A stretch of DNA of 64,000 bases from Roseateles puraquae (GTDB taxonomy: Bacteria > Pseudomonadota > Gammaproteobacteria > Burkholderiales > Burkholderiaceae_C): positions 1-64,000 of the forward strand of contig NZ_NISI01000010.1 in NCBI RefSeq assembly GCF_002205845.1, read 5' to 3'. The translations under genes and the position numbers were made by a program. The notes under the pieces were generated by a model. That model was not told where the DNA came from. It made no database searches and saw only the letters and a list, made by a program, of their open reading frames with translations. Positions 61,423 through 64,000 of this stretch are shown in pieces. How positions within the stretch are numbered: position 1 is the stretch's first letter; each line of letters starts with the position of its first letter.

Positions 61423-63282
61423 ATGCCCACCTACCGCTCCAAGACCACCACCGCCGGCCGCAACATGGCGGGTGCTCGCGCGCTCTGGCGTGCCACCGGC
61501 ATGAAGGACGATGACTTCTCCAAGCCCATCATCGCCATCGCCAACTCCTTCACCCAGTTCGTGCCCGGCCATGTGCACCTGAAGGACCTGGGCCAGCTCG
61601 TGGCCCGCGAGATCGAGTCGGTGGGCGGCGTGGCCAAGGAGTTCAACACCATCGCGGTGGATGACGGCATTGCCATGGGCCATGACGGCATGCTGTATTC
61701 GCTGCCCAGCCGCGACATCATTGCGGACTCGGTCGAGTACATGGTCAATGCCCACTGCGCCGACGCGCTGGTGTGCATCTCCAACTGCGACAAGATCACC
61801 CCCGGCATGCTGATGGCCGCGATGCGGCTCAACATCCCGGTGGTGTTCGTCTCCGGCGGCCCGATGGAAGCCGGCAAGGTGCGCCTGGCCGTGCCCGAGA
61901 CGGCCACCGTGAAGTTCAAGAAGCTGGACCTGATCGACGCGATGGTCATGGCCGCCGACGACAAGGTCAGCGACGCCGACGTCGCCGAGGTCGAGCGCTC
62001 GGCCTGCCCCACGTGCGGCAGCTGCTCGGGCATGTTCACGGCCAACTCCATGAACTGCCTGACCGAGGCGCTGGGCCTGTCGCTGCCGGGCAATGGCACG
62101 GTGCTGGCCACGCATGCCGACCGCGAGCAGCTCTTCAAGCGGGCCGGCCGGCTGATCGTCGAGCTGGCCAAGCGCCACTACGAGGGCGAGGACTACAGCA
62201 TCCTGCCGCGCGCCATCGGCAAGAAGGCCTTCGAGAACGCGATGACGCTGGACATCGCGATGGGCGGCTCCACCAACACCATCCTGCACATCCTGGCCGC
62301 GGCCCAGGAGGCGGGCATCGATTTCGACATGACCGACATCGACCGCCTCTCGCGCAGCGTGCCGCAGCTGTGCAAGGTGGCGCCCAACACCAACAAGTAT
62401 CACATCGAGGACGTGCACCGCGCCGGCGGCATCATGGCCATCCTGGGCGAGCTGGCCCGGGCTGGCCGGCTGCATCTGGATGCGCCCACCGTGCATGCGC
62501 CCACCATGGGTGAGGCGCTGGCCAAGTGGGACGTGACCGTGTCCACCGACGAGGCCGTGAAGACCTTCTACCTCGCCGGCCCGGCCGGCATCCCGACCCA
62601 GGTGGCCTTCAGCCAGGCCACGCGCTGGCCCAGCCTCGACCTCGACCGCGCCGAGGGCTGCATCCGTTCCTATGAGCACGCCTTCAGCAAGGAAGGGGGC
62701 CTGGCGGTGCTGCGCGGCAACATCGCGCTGGATGGCTGCGTCGTGAAGACCGCCGGTGTGGACGACAGCCTGCTGGTGTTCGAAGGGCCGGCGCATGTCG
62801 TGGAGAGCCAGGACGAAGCCGTGGCCAACATCCTGGACGACAAGGTCAAGGCGGGCGACGTGGTGGTGGTGCGCTACGAAGGCCCCAAGGGCGGCCCCGG
62901 CATGCAGGAGATGCTCTACCCGACCAGCTACATCAAGAGCAAGGGCCTGGGCAAGGCCTGCGCGCTGCTGACCGACGGCCGCTTCTCGGGCGGTACCTCG
63001 GGCCTGTCCATTGGCCACTGCTCGCCGGAAGCCGCGGCCGGAGGCGCCATCGGCCTGGTGAAGAACGGCGACCGCATCCGCATCGACATCCCCAACCGCA
63101 CGATCAACGTGCTGGTGAGCGACGAGGAACTGGCCCGCCGCCGCGCCGAGCAGGACGCCAAGGGCTGGAAGCCGGCCGAGGCCCGGCCCCGCAAGGTCAG
63201 CGCGGCGCTCAAGGCCTACGCGCTGCTCGCCACCTCGGCTGACAAGGGCGCGGTGCGCGACCTGAGCCAGCTCGAGGGCTGA
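61423..63282 (+). CDS. ilvD: Dihydroxy-acid dehydratase
   Basis: A 619-residue Fe-S dehydratase for valine, leucine and isoleucine synthesis. Cluster Cys122 (SNCDKITPG) and Cys195 ([19 protein letters not shown]) give the Cys pattern of the [4Fe-4S] long form, as in E. coli IlvD. Complete from [24 protein letters not shown] to the C-terminal barrel. The ribosome site is weak (GGCCCC region), but the family start is unambiguous. Confidence 0.96.
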   Translation: MPTYRSKTTTAGRNMAGARALWRATGMKDDDFSKPIIAIANSFTQFVPGHVHLKDLGQLVAREIESVGGVAKEFNTIAVDDGIAMGHDGMLYSLPSRDIIADSVEYMVNAHCADALVCISNCDKITPGMLMAAMRLNIPVVFVSGGPMEAGKVRLAVPETATVKFKKLDLIDAMVMAADDKVSDADVAEVERSACPTCGSCSGMFTANSMNCLTEALGLSLPGNGTVLATHADREQLFKRAGRLIVELAKRHYEGEDYSILPRAIGKKAFENAMTLDIAMGGSTNTILHILAAAQEAGIDFDMTDIDRLSRSVPQLCKVAPNTNKYHIEDVHRAGGIMAILGELARAGRLHLDAPTVHAPTMGEALAKWDVTVSTDEAVKTFYLAGPAGIPTQVAFSQATRWPSLDLDRAEGCIRSYEHAFSKEGGLAVLRGNIALDGCVVKTAGVDDSLLVFEGPAHVVESQDEAVANILDDKVKAGDVVVVRYEGPKGGPGMQEMLYPTSYIKSKGLGKACALLTDGRFSGGTSGLSIGHCSPEAAAGGAIGLVKNGDRIRIDIPNRTINVLVSDEELARRRAEQDAKGWKPAEARPRKVSAALKAYALLATSADKGAVRDLSQLEG

Positions 63283-63326
63283 CATTCCGATACGTGTGAA
63301 GTGACTCGCTCGCGCACCATGCGCGG

Positions 63327-64000
63327 ATGAGCATTTCCCGTATCTCCTGGAGCGGCGCCGGCCTGGCCGTGCTGCTCAGCGCTTGTGGGGGTGGCGGCGG
63401 CGGTGGCGGTGGCGACAGCACGACGCCGACCCCGGTCGCCGCAGCGCCAGTCCCGGCGCCGACGCCAGCACCGGCCCCGGCGCCCTCTCCGGCCCCTTCG
63501 CCCGCGCCTTCCCCCGCGCCAGCTCCGGCCCCCACGCCTGCGCCCACACCCTCGCCGGCACCCAGTCCGGCCCCCGCGCCGGCCCCTGCCCCGGCGCCGG
63601 TCGCCGGCACCCGCGCCACCTGCCAACTGACGAATTTCCAGTCGGAGTTGTTAACGCTTGTGAACCGCTACCGCGCGGCGGGCGCCAGCTGCGGCAGCGA
63701 GGGCAACTTCGCGCCAGCGGCGGCCCTGCGCTGGCAGGACAGCATCGCCCAGGCGGCGCTCAAGCACAGCGACGACATGCAGTCGGGCAACTTCTTCAGC
63801 CACACCGGCAGCGACGGCAGCAGCGCCGGCCAGCGCATGAGCGCCGCGGGCTACAGCTGGCGCGCCTGGGGCGAGAACATCGCTGCCGGGCAGTCCAGCG
63901 TGTCGTCGGTGGTGGCCGGCTGGATGAACAGCCCCGGCCACTGCGCCAACCTGATGAACCCCGGCTTCACCGACATCGGCGTGGCCTGCGTGAAGGGCGG
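63327..64000 (+). CDS. CAP/SCP-domain lipoprotein, cut by window end
   Basis: A 224-residue partial product, still open at the window edge. A leader ending LLSACGGGG gives the lipobox (Cys20) and poly-Gly. A Pro/Ala-rich linker of about 65 residues follows (PAPTPAPAPAPSP type), then a CAP domain: LLTLVNRYRAAGASCG, ALKHSDDMQSGNFFSHTG, GYSWRAWGENIAAGQ, WMNSPGHCANLMNPGFTDIG. CAP proteins of bacteria are secreted; their function is mostly unknown. The linker holds the domain away from the outer membrane. Confidence 0.85.
   Translation, partial: MSISRISWSGAGLAVLLSACGGGGGGGGGDSTTPTPVAAAPVPAPTPAPAPAPSPAPSPAPSPAPAPAPTPAPTPSPAPSPAPAPAPAPAPVAGTRATCQLTNFQSELLTLVNRYRAAGASCGSEGNFAPAAALRWQDSIAQAALKHSDDMQSGNFFSHTGSDGSSAGQRMSAAGYSWRAWGENIAAGQSSVSSVVAGWMNSPGHCANLMNPGFTDIGVACVKG

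Noticed and set aside
61198-63285. Minus-strand open frame of about 695 codons opposite ilvD
   Set aside because: Antisense shadow with no domain pattern; ilvD is certain.
63385-63600. Periodic CCG/GCG repeats resembling a tandem array or CRISPR
   Set aside because: They are Pro-Ala codons of the lipoprotein linker; no spacer-repeat pattern.
1-64000. Mobile elements, integrases, tRNA/rRNA genes or CRISPR
   Set aside because: No transposase or integrase motif, terminal repeat pair, tRNA fold or regular spacer array was found by eye on either strand.

Overview
The window looks like a piece of a high-GC betaproteobacterial chromosome, most likely order Burkholderiales and perhaps a Rubrivivax/Leptothrix/Ideonella-type genus. 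That is inferred from codon bias, the stand-alone homocysteine-binding half of MetH, a PEP-CTERM protein, the czc genes and the gene content as a whole. No rRNA or tRNA gene, insertion sequence, integrase or CRISPR array was seen.

1-16.1 kb is a cobalt/zinc/cadmium resistance region. It holds the tripartite pump czcCBA, the two-component system czcRS, the periplasmic protein czcE, a CzcP-like P1B-4 ATPase, three czcI-like small secreted proteins spread along the locus, and less familiar companions: a zinc-ribbon protein, a DUF2846-like lipoprotein, an Arg-tailed small membrane protein and a DUF6328 membrane protein. A CopR/CzcR-type palindrome lies ahead of czcE.

16.2-21.15 kb on the minus strand is a compact four-gene unit: outer-membrane-type lipoprotein, secreted astacin-like zinc metalloprotease with an extra C-terminal domain, a large protein with a beta-sandwich-like start, and a ComEC-like metallo-beta-lactamase-fold hydrolase. 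A broken DUF3800 gene follows it. Composition by eye differs from the DNA to its right. This is the best candidate here for an undescribed system.

21.4-30.7 kb is ordinary chromosome: a GIY-YIG-like protein, arfB-alr, lplT, an SGNH-like hydrolase, glutathione peroxidase, a Crp/Fnr regulator, DUF2332, an aromatic aminotransferase and a TIGR02285 periplasmic protein whose start codon appears to be lost or non-canonical.

30.8-45 kb is rich in murein-peptide and D-amino-acid functions: dadA-like oxidase, SxxK serine hydrolase, two S66 LD-carboxypeptidases, PBP4-type carboxypeptidase, D-Ala-D-Ala dipeptidase, LysR regulator and a dipeptide-binding protein, along with a TonB receptor and an ornithine-cyclodeaminase homologue. 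A near-perfect long inverted repeat made of CACAGAG units lies between dppA and lysR.

45-64 kb carries a fluoroacetate-dehalogenase-like hydrolase, D-malate/tartrate dehydrogenase, metH (N-terminal half), a secreted PA-domain metalloprotease with a small partner, a PEP-CTERM protein, a Sel1-repeat membrane protein divergent from a pspA-yqiJ-flotillin operon, an ECF sigma/anti-sigma/periplasmic protein operon, htpX, a methionine-type aminotransferase, ilvD and the start of a CAP-domain lipoprotein cut by the window end.
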